A stretch of 41,782 bases of DNA, from positions 25,639 through 67,420 of the forward strand of contig JAJXYT010000114.1 in NCBI GenBank assembly GCA_021780375.1. Reading direction: 5' to 3'. The notes under the pieces were generated by a model. The model did no database searches. It worked only from the letters and a program-made list of their open reading frames with translations, and was not told the origin of the DNA. The position numbers and the translations under genes are program-made. Shown piece by piece: positions 7,141 to 20,005 of the stretch. This DNA comes from a bacterium (GTDB lineage: Bacteria; Verrucomicrobiota; Verrucomicrobiia; Limisphaerales; UBA11358). How positions within the stretch are numbered: the first letter of the stretch is position 1; every line of letters begins with the position of its first letter.

Positions 7141-8268
7141 TCAAATTTCCAGCATCTTCTCAAACCGCGTCAGGTTTTTCGGGCCGTTCGTCGTGACGAG
7201 GGCGACGTCTTCCAGCCGTACCCCGCCGCCCAGTCCGGGGTAATAAAGCCCCGGCTCAACCGTGACGACGTGGCCGGGCCTTAATTTTCCGGTGGAGGTC
7301 GCGCCCATGCGCGGCGCTTCATGAATTTCCAGACCGAGCCCGTGTCCCGTGCCGTGGAAGAAGCCTTCCATGCGGCCATTCCGCCGCCCGGTTTTGTAAC
7401 CCTGCTGAACAAAAAATTGTTGCACCGCCTTATGAACTTCCGCCGTTATCACCTTGGCCCGGATTTTTTCGAACGCGATTTTCTGCCCCTGCAGGACCGT
7501 GGCATACAGTTTCCGCACCCCCTCGCTGGCGTGCCCGCGGACCACCGTGCGGGTGATGTCGCCGAAGTAACCGGTCTTTTGCGACCGCGGGAAAATATCA
7601 AGGATGATCGGCTCGTGCGCGCGGAGCGGGCCATGGCCGCGCTCGTGCGGGTCGCAGCCCTGTTTGCCGCCGGCCACGATCGTGTTCGCCGCCAGGCCGT
7701 TCGCCTGTAAAATCGCGCAGTCAATCACGGCGCGGAGGCATTCGGAAGTCAGCGGCACGCCATGGTAAATCAATTTCCGGTCGCGGGCGATTTTGGCCCG
7801 GCGCAACACTTCCATCCCTTCGGCCATGCCGACCTCGGCCATGGCCAGCGCGGCGGAAATCTTTTTGACCTCGCCGGCGGATTTGATTTCGCGTCCGGGG
7901 AAAAAGCCGGCTTGCGGTTTCAGTTTGATTCCGAGTTTCTTCAAGTCCCTGGCCAGGCCGAGCGGAAAGTTGTCCGGCACGAGGGCGCGGCGGATTTTTT
8001 TCTCGCGCAACAGCAGCCGGACGACGTGGGGGAGGCTGGCTTTTTGGATCCCGGCGGCGCGCAATTTCCTTTGGTACGCGCTCAGCGAGAGCACGCGGCA
8101 GTGCGGCGCCTGGGCGCGGGCCCGGTCAATTTCCAAATCACTCATCACGATGACCGGCCGGCCGCCAAAGTTGAGGTAGATGAACGGGTCGGGCACGAAC
8201 ATGCCGACGGCGTAAAGCATGTTCGCGTCGCGCTCGCTGTCCGCGACGATGAGCAGGGTTTCGTTCAA
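7141..8268 (-). CDS. M24-family (Xaa-Pro-type) aminopeptidase
   Basis: This 375-aa protein has a creatinase-like N-terminal domain (about 1-140) and a pita-bread M24 domain. Metal-ligand motifs visible in the second half: 'EPIILDIFPRSQKTGYFGDITRTVV' (Asp ligands; split as EPIILDIFPR and GYFGDITRT), 'FFHGTGHGLGLEIHEAPRMG' (His), 'GHVVTVEPGLYYPGLGGVR' region (Glu) and 'GVRLEDVALVT' (Glu). It probably cleaves N-terminal residues before proline or processes dipeptides. The start is a TTG immediately after the sppA stop codon; the next in-frame ATG is 16 codons later, so the start is uncertain. It is probably translated by coupling to sppA. Confidence 0.88.
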   Translation of the reverse strand: MNETLLIVADSERDANMLYAVGMFVPDPFIYLNFGGRPVIVMSDLEIDRARAQAPHCRVLSLSAYQRKLRAAGIQKASLPHVVRLLLREKKIRRALVPDNFPLGLARDLKKLGIKLKPQAGFFPGREIKSAGEVKKISAALAMAEVGMAEGMEVLRRAKIARDRKLIYHGVPLTSECLRAVIDCAILQANGLAANTIVAGGKQGCDPHERGHGPLRAHEPIILDIFPRSQKTGYFGDITRTVVRGHASEGVRKLYATVLQGQKIAFEKIRAKVITAEVHKAVQQFFVQQGYKTGRRNGRMEGFFHGTGHGLGLEIHEAPRMGATSTGKLRPGHVVTVEPGLYYPGLGGGVRLEDVALVTTNGPKNLTRFEKMLEI

Positions 8269-9408
8269 TCAGTTGATGAAGGTGGGCGACAGGAAATAAA
8301 GCTCACCCGCCTGGAGCTTGGGCAATTCCAGGCCCAGGTCCAATTTGACGGAATGGGACAATTCAGTCTGGCCCAGCAAACGCAAAAAATTCGAAAGATC
8401 GTAGCGTTCGCGGTATTCGATCAAATTGGCATTCCGGATGCCGGCAATTTGTTTCGCGCGGTCCACCGCATCCTGAAAATCCCCGATTTCATCCACAAAT
8501 CCGAGTTTATAGGCCTGCGTGCCCGACAGCACACGGCCGTCGGCATAATTGGTCCAGTCCAGCGCCAGCGTGCGGCCTTCTTGCTTGTTCTTGGCGTGCG
8601 CGGCGTCACGCCCGGCGGCGACCACGTCCTTGAATTTCTGATACGTATCGTCAATCAACCCCTGCACCATCACCCGCTCCTCGGCCGGGATTTCATTCGT
8701 CTCGCGTTCGCCGCTGAGCATGTCTTTGAACCTGCCGCTCTTGAACGTGTCCGGCCAGATGCCGATCTTGTCCATCAACCCGCGATAATTCCACGTGTGC
8801 AGAATCACGCCGATGCTGCCGGTAATGGTCAGGTCGTTGGCCACAATCCAGCGGCAGGGCGACGAGATATAATAACCGCCCGAGGCGGCCAGACTGCCCA
8901 TGGAACAAATGACCGATTTGCCGGAATTCTTCTGGAAATCGTTGATGGCGCGATAAATTTCATCCGAGGCCATCACTTCGCCACCCGGGGAATCCACTTT
9001 CAGGATCACCGCCTTGACGCGCCGGTCGTGTTTGGCGCGGTCCAACTGCGCTTTGATGACGTCCACCATGTTGTTGCCGGCCTGGTCCACCGTTTGGCCG
9101 CTGATGATGCCGTCCACCGTCACCACGGCGATCTTGCTGGACGCATCGTTGTCCTTGATCAGGCATTCGTCCAGGTTCGGACCCACTTCGCGCGAAATGC
9201 CGTTGCCTAAACCGCCCTTGAACGTCAACGCTTGGGAAACCAACTGGGCGAAATTACCGAACAAACTGATCAGCAGCAGAACCAGCAGAATGATGGCAAA
9301 AATCATCCACCCGCGGGTCCGGCGCGGCTTGGGCGGCGGTGGTGCGGTGATCACCGGCGGTGGCGGCGGCGGCGGCGCCATGCCGGAGGAATCGGGTGCG
9401 GTATCCAT
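8269..9408 (-). CDS. sppA: Signal peptide peptidase SppA, 36K type
   Basis: The 379-aa product has a cytoplasmic Pro-rich N-terminus, one transmembrane helix (WMIFAIILLVLLLISLFGN, about 35-53) and a ClpP-fold S49 domain facing out. Motifs: 'VKAVILKVDSPGGEVMASDE', the nucleophile loop 'ICSMGSLAASGGYYI' with catalytic Ser, and 'TITGSIGVI'. A downstream 'KLGFVDEIGDFQDAV' holds the usual end of the domain. It degrades signal peptides left in the membrane after secretion. Directly followed by the M24 peptidase gene with no spacer, so the two form a small peptide-degradation operon. Confidence 0.93.
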   Translation of the reverse strand: MDTAPDSSGMAPPPPPPPVITAPPPPKPRRTRGWMIFAIILLVLLLISLFGNFAQLVSQALTFKGGLGNGISREVGPNLDECLIKDNDASSKIAVVTVDGIISGQTVDQAGNNMVDVIKAQLDRAKHDRRVKAVILKVDSPGGEVMASDEIYRAINDFQKNSGKSVICSMGSLAASGGYYISSPCRWIVANDLTITGSIGVILHTWNYRGLMDKIGIWPDTFKSGRFKDMLSGERETNEIPAEERVMVQGLIDDTYQKFKDVVAAGRDAAHAKNKQEGRTLALDWTNYADGRVLSGTQAYKLGFVDEIGDFQDAVDRAKQIAGIRNANLIEYRERYDLSNFLRLLGQTELSHSVKLDLGLELPKLQAGELYFLSPTFIN

Positions 9409-9420
9409 AGCGCCCGCAAC

Positions 9421-9954
9421 CTAGCCCAAAAGGGGCTGGCAGGCAAGATGGATTGAATCCGGCGCGGCCAGTTCATTTTTCAGACTTGCCACCTTTGGCC
9501 AAAGAAATACGGAGGTCCGGGGTTTGCCGCGGGCCCGTTCCAGCCAGCCGGTGAGGTAGCGGGCGTTAAAAACATCAACATTCTTCAGCTTCAGATGTTT
9601 TTCCACGTGCGCGTCGGTGAAAACGATGGCGGCGTTTATCCACAGTTCAAAACCGGCGCGTGTTTTTAAAAAATTTTTCAGCCAGATAACATTATTGAGG
9701 GTCTGCCGAACGAAATCCTTTTCCGGAGGCTGCCCGTTCCGGCGCAGTTCGTCGTCTTGCCGGGTGATCCAGCCGGAATGCGATTTGGTCTCAATCAAAA
9801 AAATGGCGCCGTCCCCCCGGAATACCAGGTGGTCAATGTTGCCCCGGCCGGTATTGACGTCATGTTGCACCGCATAATTACCAGTCAGACCGTCCAGCAA
9901 AGCGCCAATTTTTTCCTCCGCCACGGCTCCCTGGCCGGCGCGCTGCTCATGCAC
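9421..9954 (-). CDS. NERD-domain protein, C-terminal part (probable frame-split gene)
   Basis: This 177-aa frame holds a nuclease-related (NERD) domain: 'GAVAEEKIGALLDGLTGNYA', 'GRGNIDHLVFRGDGAIFLIE', 'TKSHSGWI' with the Asp/Glu-x-Lys pattern of restriction-fold nucleases, and 'FVRQTLNNVIWLKNFL'. The only available start is a GTG at 9954, directly after a TAA in the same frame. The membrane-anchored N-terminal half lies in the other frame just upstream (9885-10211) and the two overlap by 70 bp. A one-base change in the TTTT run at 9955-9958 would join them as one TM-NERD protein. Role unknown; NERD proteins are often thought to process DNA. Confidence 0.7.
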   Translation of the reverse strand: MHEQRAGQGAVAEEKIGALLDGLTGNYAVQHDVNTGRGNIDHLVFRGDGAIFLIETKSHSGWITRQDDELRRNGQPPEKDFVRQTLNNVIWLKNFLKTRAGFELWINAAIVFTDAHVEKHLKLKNVDVFNARYLTGWLERARGKPRTSVFLWPKVASLKNELAAPDSIHLACQPLLG

Positions 9955-10211
9955 AAAAGTTTATCCATCTCCGGCCCGCCGATGCGCTCGGCCGCTTTCA
10001 TGATTAAGAATGAGACACACAGCAGGAGCAGTCCGCCGGTTTGAACCATCGAGGTGCGGTTTCCCGGAAAATAAAGGACGGCGAGGGCACTAACGATAAA
10101 AATCAGGCCAATGGCTGATAACCCAACGATTTTTCTGAGGGTGTGCCACCTTGCTTCAAGCTGGCGCGTGCTCTTGCCGGCCAGGTCCACCGAAACGTCC
10201 TGCGGCGGCAT
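9885..10211 (-). pseudogene. N-terminal membrane half of the NERD protein, frame-shifted
   Basis: The frame encodes about 108 aa with two membrane helices ('IVGLSAIGLIFIVSALAVLY', 'MVQTGGLLLLCVSFLIMKA'), then 'ERIGGPEMDKLL', after which the remaining residues look out of frame. A -1 shift at CTTTTG (about 9954-9959) continues directly into the NERD-domain frame. I chose ATG 10211 because GGAGCAAGG lies just upstream. Either a genuine frameshift mutation, a sequencing error in the T-run, programmed slippage, or two overlapping genes; I favour the first two. Confidence 0.6.
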
Positions 10212-10249
10212 GCCTTGCTCCAAGCAAGACATATTCCAGATTCGGCATT

Positions 10250-11233
10250 TTACCAATAATGATGGACGAGCGGCTTGATGTCCGTGTCGTAAACGGCGCC
10301 GATCTTTTTCATCGTGGCCTTGGACAACGGCTTCAGATCGGAAGCCGCGATGTTTTCCGCAACTTGCGCCGGCCGTTTGGCGCCGGGAATGGCGCAGGTC
10401 ACGGCGGAAAATTCGAGAATCCAGCGCAAGGCCAGTTGGGCCAGGGTCGCGTTCTTTGGCGCCAACGGTTTCAATTCCTCCACCACGCGCAGGCCGGTCT
10501 CGAACTCCACGCCGGAAAAGGTTTCGCCGCGGTCAAACGCCTCGCCGTGACGGTTGAAATTGCGATGGTCTTCCTTTTCAAATTTGCTGTCGCGCGTGAA
10601 TTTGCCCGACAACATCCCCGAGGCCAGCGGCACGCGCGCCAGGATCCCGACTTTGCGGCGTCGGGCTTCCGGAAAAAACAATTCACTCGGCCGCTGACGG
10701 AAAATATTGAAGATGATTTGCACCGTCTGCACACCGGGGAATTCGATGGCTTTGAGCGCCTCCTCCACCCTTTCCACGCTCACGCCATAATGGCGGATCT
10801 TGCCGGCCTTCACCAAATCATCGAGGATGCTGAAAACGTCCGGCCGGTAAAGAACTTCCGGATGCGGGCAGTGCAGTTGCAGCAGGTCAATCGTCCCGGT
10901 CTCCAGGTTCCTCAGACTGCGCTCAATCCAGGCCGTCAGATTTTCGCGGTTGTACCCTTCCGGGGTCTGCCGGGGCAAACGGCGTCCGGCCTTGGTGGCG
11001 ATGTAAAATTTCTCTTTCCGTTCTTTCTTCAACTTCGCCAGCAGCCGTTCGCTGTGGCCGTCGCCATAGACATCCGCCGTGTCGAAGAAATTCACGCCGC
11101 CATCGAGCGCGGCGTGCAGGGCGGCGAGCGATTCCTGGTCATTCACGGTTCCCCACGTGCCGCCGATGGCCCACGCGCCAAAACTGATTTCCGAAACCTT
11201 CCAGCCGGTTCTTCCCAGTTCGCGATATTTCAT
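10250..11233 (-). CDS. Aldo/keto reductase
   Basis: This 327-aa (beta/alpha)8 NADPH-dependent oxidoreductase carries the catalytic tetrad in order: Asp and Tyr in 'NFFDTADVYGDGHSERLLA', Lys in 'FYIATKAGRR', His in 'IDLLQLHCPHPEV'. The C-terminal cofactor-binding segment 'VTCAIPGAKRPAQVAENIAA' is intact. Substrate cannot be predicted. It resembles the general-stress YhdN/IolS-type group. It starts with ATG and stands alone, with a 340-bp repeat-bearing gap upstream. Confidence 0.92.
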   Translation of the reverse strand: MKYRELGRTGWKVSEISFGAWAIGGTWGTVNDQESLAALHAALDGGVNFFDTADVYGDGHSERLLAKLKKERKEKFYIATKAGRRLPRQTPEGYNRENLTAWIERSLRNLETGTIDLLQLHCPHPEVLYRPDVFSILDDLVKAGKIRHYGVSVERVEEALKAIEFPGVQTVQIIFNIFRQRPSELFFPEARRRKVGILARVPLASGMLSGKFTRDSKFEKEDHRNFNRHGEAFDRGETFSGVEFETGLRVVEELKPLAPKNATLAQLALRWILEFSAVTCAIPGAKRPAQVAENIAASDLKPLSKATMKKIGAVYDTDIKPLVHHYW

Positions 11234-11310
11234 GCGCGTAAGTTAAACAAGAACCCGCCGCGCGCAAGACAGCAAAGGAGCGGAGCGTTTTTGTTCCGCC
11301 CGCATCCTGA

Positions 11311-11560
11311 CCTTCTCTCCGGGGAGAAGGGACAACATGGGTGCGTTTCCAGAAATTCCATTGTGTCTATGGCAATCGCCAGTTCCCCAACTGCGTCTGC
11401 CTGAAGGTTCGAATTTCGATATGGCGGACGGGAATTCTCCCTCTCCCGGGGGAGAGGGCCGGGGCGAGCGCGAGCGTTCACAACAAAATGGTTTTGAAAT
11501 CCGTGTTCATCCCCGTTCTTCCGTGGTTGAATTTTCCCATCTTTGCGTCCGGGCGTCTTT
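11311..11560. repeat. Intergenic micro-repeats and two CTCTCC palindromes before clpB
   Basis: The 343-bp gap between the aldo/keto reductase and clpB holds CCTTCTCTCCGGGGAGAAGG (11311-11330, near-perfect palindrome), a second element with 9-bp arms CCCTCTCCC/GGGAGAGGG (11439-11458), and a degenerate 'CCGTGTTCATCCCCGTTC' type unit (about 11500-11530). The last resembles a dispersed element also seen at 14183 and 17701. No heat-shock promoter or CIRCE-like element was recognised. Confidence 0.65.
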
Positions 11561-11576
11561 GCGCTAGATTCACGTC

Positions 11577-14180
<2,604 letters not shown>

Positions 14181-14329
14181 ATTACACCACGAAACACACG
14201 AACCACGCGAATTTAAATACGCTGAAGGCACAAAAGAAATCAACCCAGGGTTAGAGCGAAACGACTGAGCCGGCATTCAATTGAACGGAAAGCTTTTCTT
14301 TTCACACGCGGACAAATACTTTTTGGCCC

Positions 14330-15469
14330 GTGAAGGTCTGCGGCTATTGCGGTCGGGAGAACGAAGGCGCCAGCAATCACTGCCGTGAGTGCGGCACGGA
14401 ATTCCCTGTTTTAATTCCTTCACAAAATCCCGAAGCGGAGGAATTGCTGTTGGTGTCCTCAGTTTTGGTAAACCTGGACCAGATTGATTGCGCTTTTGAT
14501 TTCAGGGAGGGATTCTCCCGGCCCGATTGGAAACTCATCCGGCAGACGATCTCCGCAACGGTTGATTCCGGGAAAAGTCAGGAAGCTTGGGATGAAATTG
14601 TGATGCAATGGCTTGGCAGACTTCAAGGCGAGTTGGGCGGCGACTACCGATTGAGGAGGTCCCGGCATTTTGCCTTCCTCAGTCCGCTGGACAAGGATAC
14701 ATCCCGCCGCCTTTTGGATTTCGCCGAAGGTGCAATCTCAACCATCCGCGATTCCTTGGGCGAGGTGGCCTGGGGCAACTACAATGGCCTGCATGTCGTG
14801 ATCGTGTTCGCCGAGGAGGATGATTACTACCAGTATATTGCCGACTTTTATCGGGACGGCAACCATCCCAAGAGTGCGGGTATCCATATCAATGTCGGCT
14901 ATCCGCACATTGCCCTCACCTTTGATACGGAGTTGCGGGGCGGTGAAACCGTTGCCCATGAATTGGCGCATCATTGCCTTCACCATCTCTCCATCCCGCT
15001 TTGGTTGAACGAAGGTGTGGCCGTGGTCCTGCAAAAGGCGGTCGGGGGCTATTCGCCGCCTTCGTATATGGGAGAGGCATCATCGGTTTGGGGAACCATG
15101 AGCGGGTGGAAACCGCCGGTGGTGTGGGCCGAACTTTCGGAGAAACACCATCAATTCTGGAATGAAGAGGAAATTCAACATTTTTGGGCGGGCACTTCCT
15201 TCCATGAACCGGGCGATGCCGTTCAACTAAGCTACAGCCTCGCGGAAATTATGATGCACCTGCTGGCCAAAAATCGTGAGGGGTTTCTTGCTTTTATTCA
15301 AAATGCACGTCGCGATGATGCCGGACAAACCGCCGCTCTGGATTGTCTTGGCATCTGTTTGGGAGAAGCCGCGGGTACTTTCTTGGGTGAAGGCAACTGG
15401 CGCCCGCAACGGAAGGCTATCAAGGCCTGCTGGGAGGCCAAGCGCGCCGACAAGCAGGACCAGGAGTAA
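14330..15469 (+). CDS. Zinc-ribbon protein with gluzincin-type metallopeptidase domain
   Basis: This 379-aa protein begins with a zinc ribbon ('CGYCGRENEGASNHCREC', C-x2-C...C-x2-C). After a ~180-residue region of unknown fold it has the HEXXH helix 'VAHELAHHCLHHLSIPLWLN', followed by 'EGVAVVL'. The HELAHH plus downstream 'WLNEG' supplies two His and a Glu as zinc ligands and is typical of the Peptidase_MA-like families. The start is GTG at 14330. No signal peptide, so it is probably cytoplasmic. Combination of a zinc ribbon and an MA-type zincin is uncommon; the substrate is unknown. Confidence 0.75.
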   Translation: MKVCGYCGRENEGASNHCRECGTEFPVLIPSQNPEAEELLLVSSVLVNLDQIDCAFDFREGFSRPDWKLIRQTISATVDSGKSQEAWDEIVMQWLGRLQGELGGDYRLRRSRHFAFLSPLDKDTSRRLLDFAEGAISTIRDSLGEVAWGNYNGLHVVIVFAEEDDYYQYIADFYRDGNHPKSAGIHINVGYPHIALTFDTELRGGETVAHELAHHCLHHLSIPLWLNEGVAVVLQKAVGGYSPPSYMGEASSVWGTMSGWKPPVVWAELSEKHHQFWNEEEIQHFWAGTSFHEPGDAVQLSYSLAEIMMHLLAKNREGFLAFIQNARRDDAGQTAALDCLGICLGEAAGTFLGEGNWRPQRKAIKACWEAKRADKQDQE

Positions 15470-15762
15470 GGTGGGATTGGCGCATAAAATTAGACCGGAT
15501 AAGAATAGTGCCAACGCCACTACGGCCATTTTTCCACTCTGCTTTCCCATTCACCCATTGAAATGACGCCTTCAGCTTTCGCCCGCGCTCTTGCTCCACC
15601 TGTTGCGGGATTGCTCGAAATTGCGGATGGGGTGAACACGAAGGCATAAATTGGTGGTTATTTACCTCCGGAAATTTGCTCGGCAATGGTATTCAATCTC
15701 GCGATAGTCGTTTTACCTGCCATTCGTCTTGAATTCAATGCGCGGAGCACGATACTCGGCGC

Positions 15763-17259
15763 ATGAACCGCCGAAACTTCATCAAACTCGGTGTCGTTGG
15801 CGCCGGGGCGACCCTGGCCGGGATTGAGCCATCTCCGAGTGAGCCGGCCATGGTTCCAACTACAACCAAATCACCCAGCGTGGTCGCCATACCCATTGGT
15901 GTGGCACCGCTCGCGCAGGGCGACTTGGATCCGCTCTTCGACGACATGCGGACACGGGCCGGGGTGAACGCGCTGTTCACGTTCATCTACACCCACGAAC
16001 CGCATCGCGCCGGTATAGTGTCCGAAGGTTCCCGCCCGGCTGATTTTCACGGCGGCAATTACGCGCGACCTCACATGCAGTTTTACAAGGATACACCGCT
16101 GACCCGGGCGGATATGACCGCACCGGAATTTGGCGGCGTGGATGTGCTGGAGCGCGTCATTCCGGTTGCCAGGAAGCACGGCATCCGCGTGTTTCCGTTC
16201 ATTCTCGAAGACAATCAACTTCCCGCCGCTGTGCGAACGGATTGGGAAAAGCTCTACGAGGTGGACCATCACGGCCGGCGCACCACCGGTCATCCGGGCG
16301 GGCCGTGCTTCAACAATCCCGGCTACCGGAATTTCACGCTCGGCCTCGTCGAGGATTACGCGCGCTCCTACGACATCGGCGGCATGATGTGGGGTTCGGA
16401 ACGGCAGAGCGGATTGCTCAACACGCTCGGTGTTTCCCAAAGCAGCGGACAGGATCCCGGCAAGACGACGTGCTTCTGCGAGTTTTGCCGGAAGAAAGGG
16501 CGCGACCGCGGCATTGACGTGGAACGCGCGCGACAGGGCTTCGATGCCATGGAAACATTTGTGCGCGACGGCCGGAACGGCCAGCGCCCACGGGACGGTT
16601 ACTTCACCGCGTTCTGGCGGTTGCTGGTGCAATATCCGGAAGTGCTCGCCTGGGAAAATCTGTGGGTGACCAGCCGCCACGAACTTCAGGCGGCGATTTA
16701 TCGCAAGGCCAAATCTGTCAATCCCACCCTGCAAGTCGGCTGGCATGTCTGGCAGAACGTGACGTTCAGCCCCTTCCAGCGCGCCGAGGAAAACCTCGCG
16801 GACCTGGCCGGCTGCTCCGATTTCATCCGGCCTGCGGTTTACAACAACGTCGCCGGCGGCCGGTTTGTGACGTTCGTCAGGGACGCGCGCCAATCCGTCT
16901 TTGGCGACTTGCCGCCCGAACTGACGCTCGACGTGCTTTACCGGCAGCTCAATTACCACGAGGCGCCTTTCGATCTGCTCCCGGTAATCGGATTCTCGGC
17001 GGATTACGTGGAACGCGAAACCCGTCGTGTGGTCGAGGCCGTGGCCAATCATCCGGTGCAAATCTGGCCGGGCGTGGACATTGATGTGCCGGTGGGCGTG
17101 GGCGAATCGCATTGCACGCCGGAGAGCGTGGCGCAGGCGGTGAAAGCCGCCTTCAAAGGCGGTGCGCAAGGCATTATCCTGTCGCGCAACTATACCGAGA
17201 TGAAACCGGAGAACCTGTCAGGCGCCGGCAACGCCTTGCGCGAGTTGCGCATGATTTGA
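15763..17259 (+). CDS. Tat-exported TIM-barrel protein, glycosidase-like
   Basis: The 498-aa product has a twin-arginine signal (MNRRNFIKLGVVGAGATLAG). The body looks like a (beta/alpha)8 barrel with residue clusters typical of hypothetical glycosyl hydrolase families: 'VDVLERVIPVARKHGIRVFP', 'YRNFTLGLVEDYARSYDIGG', 'GMMWGSERQSG', 'CFCEFCRKKGRDRGID' and 'DIDVPVGVGESHCTPE'. The C-x2-C in 'CFCEFC' could be a metal site. Carbohydrate-active function is an inference from fold-like patterning and Tat export; the family was not firmly recognised. Monocistronic; convergent with the cupin gene. Confidence 0.7.
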   Translation: MNRRNFIKLGVVGAGATLAGIEPSPSEPAMVPTTTKSPSVVAIPIGVAPLAQGDLDPLFDDMRTRAGVNALFTFIYTHEPHRAGIVSEGSRPADFHGGNYARPHMQFYKDTPLTRADMTAPEFGGVDVLERVIPVARKHGIRVFPFILEDNQLPAAVRTDWEKLYEVDHHGRRTTGHPGGPCFNNPGYRNFTLGLVEDYARSYDIGGMMWGSERQSGLLNTLGVSQSSGQDPGKTTCFCEFCRKKGRDRGIDVERARQGFDAMETFVRDGRNGQRPRDGYFTAFWRLLVQYPEVLAWENLWVTSRHELQAAIYRKAKSVNPTLQVGWHVWQNVTFSPFQRAEENLADLAGCSDFIRPAVYNNVAGGRFVTFVRDARQSVFGDLPPELTLDVLYRQLNYHEAPFDLLPVIGFSADYVERETRRVVEAVANHPVQIWPGVDIDVPVGVGESHCTPESVAQAVKAAFKGGAQGIILSRNYTEMKPENLSGAGNALRELRMI

Positions 17260-17276
17260 TAACCAGCAATAATCAA

Positions 17277-17672
17277 TCAGGCGTGATATTGTTCGTCGCT
17301 GACCTTTTCCATCCACTCAACCACTTTGCCGTCGAGCTGTTCCTGAATGGCGATGTGCGTCATGGCCGTGGCGGGCGCGGCGCCGTGCCAATGCTTCTCG
17401 CCCGGCGGGAACCAGACCACGTCGCCGGGCCGGATTTCTTCCATCGGGCCGCCCCAGCGCTGCGCGCGTCCGCAACCGGCAATCACCATAAGAGTTTGAC
17501 CGAGCGGATGGGTGTGCCATGCGGTTCGAGCGCCGGGCTCGAACGTGACACTGGCGCCAGCCGCGCGCGCCGGAGCGTTTGCCTGGAACAGAGGGTCAAT
17601 CCGTACCGTGCCTGTAAACCAATCGGCCGGTCCTTTGTTGGATGGCTGTGAGCCACTGCGTTTGATTTCCAT
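17277..17672 (-). CDS. Small cupin protein
   Basis: This 131-aa protein is a single-domain RmlC-like cupin. Motif 1 is '[20 protein letters not shown]', with two metal-binding His, and motif 2 is '[19 protein letters not shown]'. It belongs to the carboxymuconolactone-associated/YurM-type small cupins. I chose ATG 17672 (MEIKRSG) because GAAAGGA precedes it by about 9 bp; the frame remains open upstream only because a dispersed repeat runs through it. Located next to an aldo/keto reductase on the same strand, an arrangement common in small oxidoreductase operons. Confidence 0.85.
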   Translation of the reverse strand: MEIKRSGSQPSNKGPADWFTGTVRIDPLFQANAPARAAGASVTFEPGARTAWHTHPLGQTLMVIAGCGRAQRWGGPMEEIRPGDVVWFPPGEKHWHGAAPATAMTHIAIQEQLDGKVVEWMEKVSDEQYHA

Positions 17673-17700
17673 ATTTTTAATTCCTTTCACTTTTCTGCTG

Positions 17701-17747
17701 CTTAACCACGGCGGAACACGGATGAACACAGATGAACACAGATTGCC
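17701..17747. repeat. ACCACGG...GATGAACACAGAT dispersed repeat
   Basis: The unit is CTTAACCACGGCGGAACACG followed by two copies of GATGAACACA. It lies between the second aldo/keto reductase and the cupin gene. The same family of sequence, degenerate, appears near 11500 and 14183. Confidence 0.7.
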
Positions 17748-17760
17748 ATTTTCCATCGGC

Positions 17761-19636
<1,876 letters not shown>

Positions 19637-19765
19637 GCTGGACGGATTATCACAACCGGCATGGGCTGACAACAGGGAATATTTCCGAGGGCGGAGATAT
19701 TGAAGTCAATCGGCATCCGGGTTGAACGGTATTCATTCCTCGGTGCCGTTGACTGCACTCTGCAT

Positions 19766-19999
19766 TCAAAGGACAAACGGCACGAGGGCCTTTACCTGCC
19801 TTTGATAGACCGGATATTGCTCAGGGGAATGCCAATCTGCCATTAGAAAATAACTGAATCCCAGCGGAATGCGATGCGCCAGGGCGGACGACAGGCTTTG
19901 CCTTTCGGCGATGGCCTTCACCCGCATCGCGCTGATGAGCCAATAGACGAGCAAGATGATCCAGCAACCGGGGATGATGAGGCCTGAAATGCTTGCCAT
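19766..19999 (-). pseudogene. Truncated isoprenylcysteine methyltransferase-like N-terminus
   Basis: The 77-aa product has one membrane helix ('GLIIPGCWIILLVYWLISAM') then 'RVKAIAERQSLSSALAHRIP', which I recognise as the N-terminal segment of verrucomicrobial/acidobacterial membrane methyltransferases of the ICMT type. The SAM-binding C-terminal half is missing and the frame ends at 19766 in unrelated sequence. It starts 6 bp after the glycosyltransferase gene. Probably a gene remnant; a small membrane protein cannot be excluded. Confidence 0.5.
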
Positions 20000-20005
20000 G
20001 GCGAA

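Noticed and set aside
7321..9456. Long plus-strand open frames opposite the M24 peptidase and sppA genes
   Set aside because: They are antisense shadows caused by high third-position GC; the minus-strand genes have clear family motifs.
17673..17756. Longer cupin start at 17756
   Set aside because: The extra residues are translated from the dispersed ACCACGG...GATGAACACAG repeat; ATG 17672 has a proper Shine-Dalgarno.
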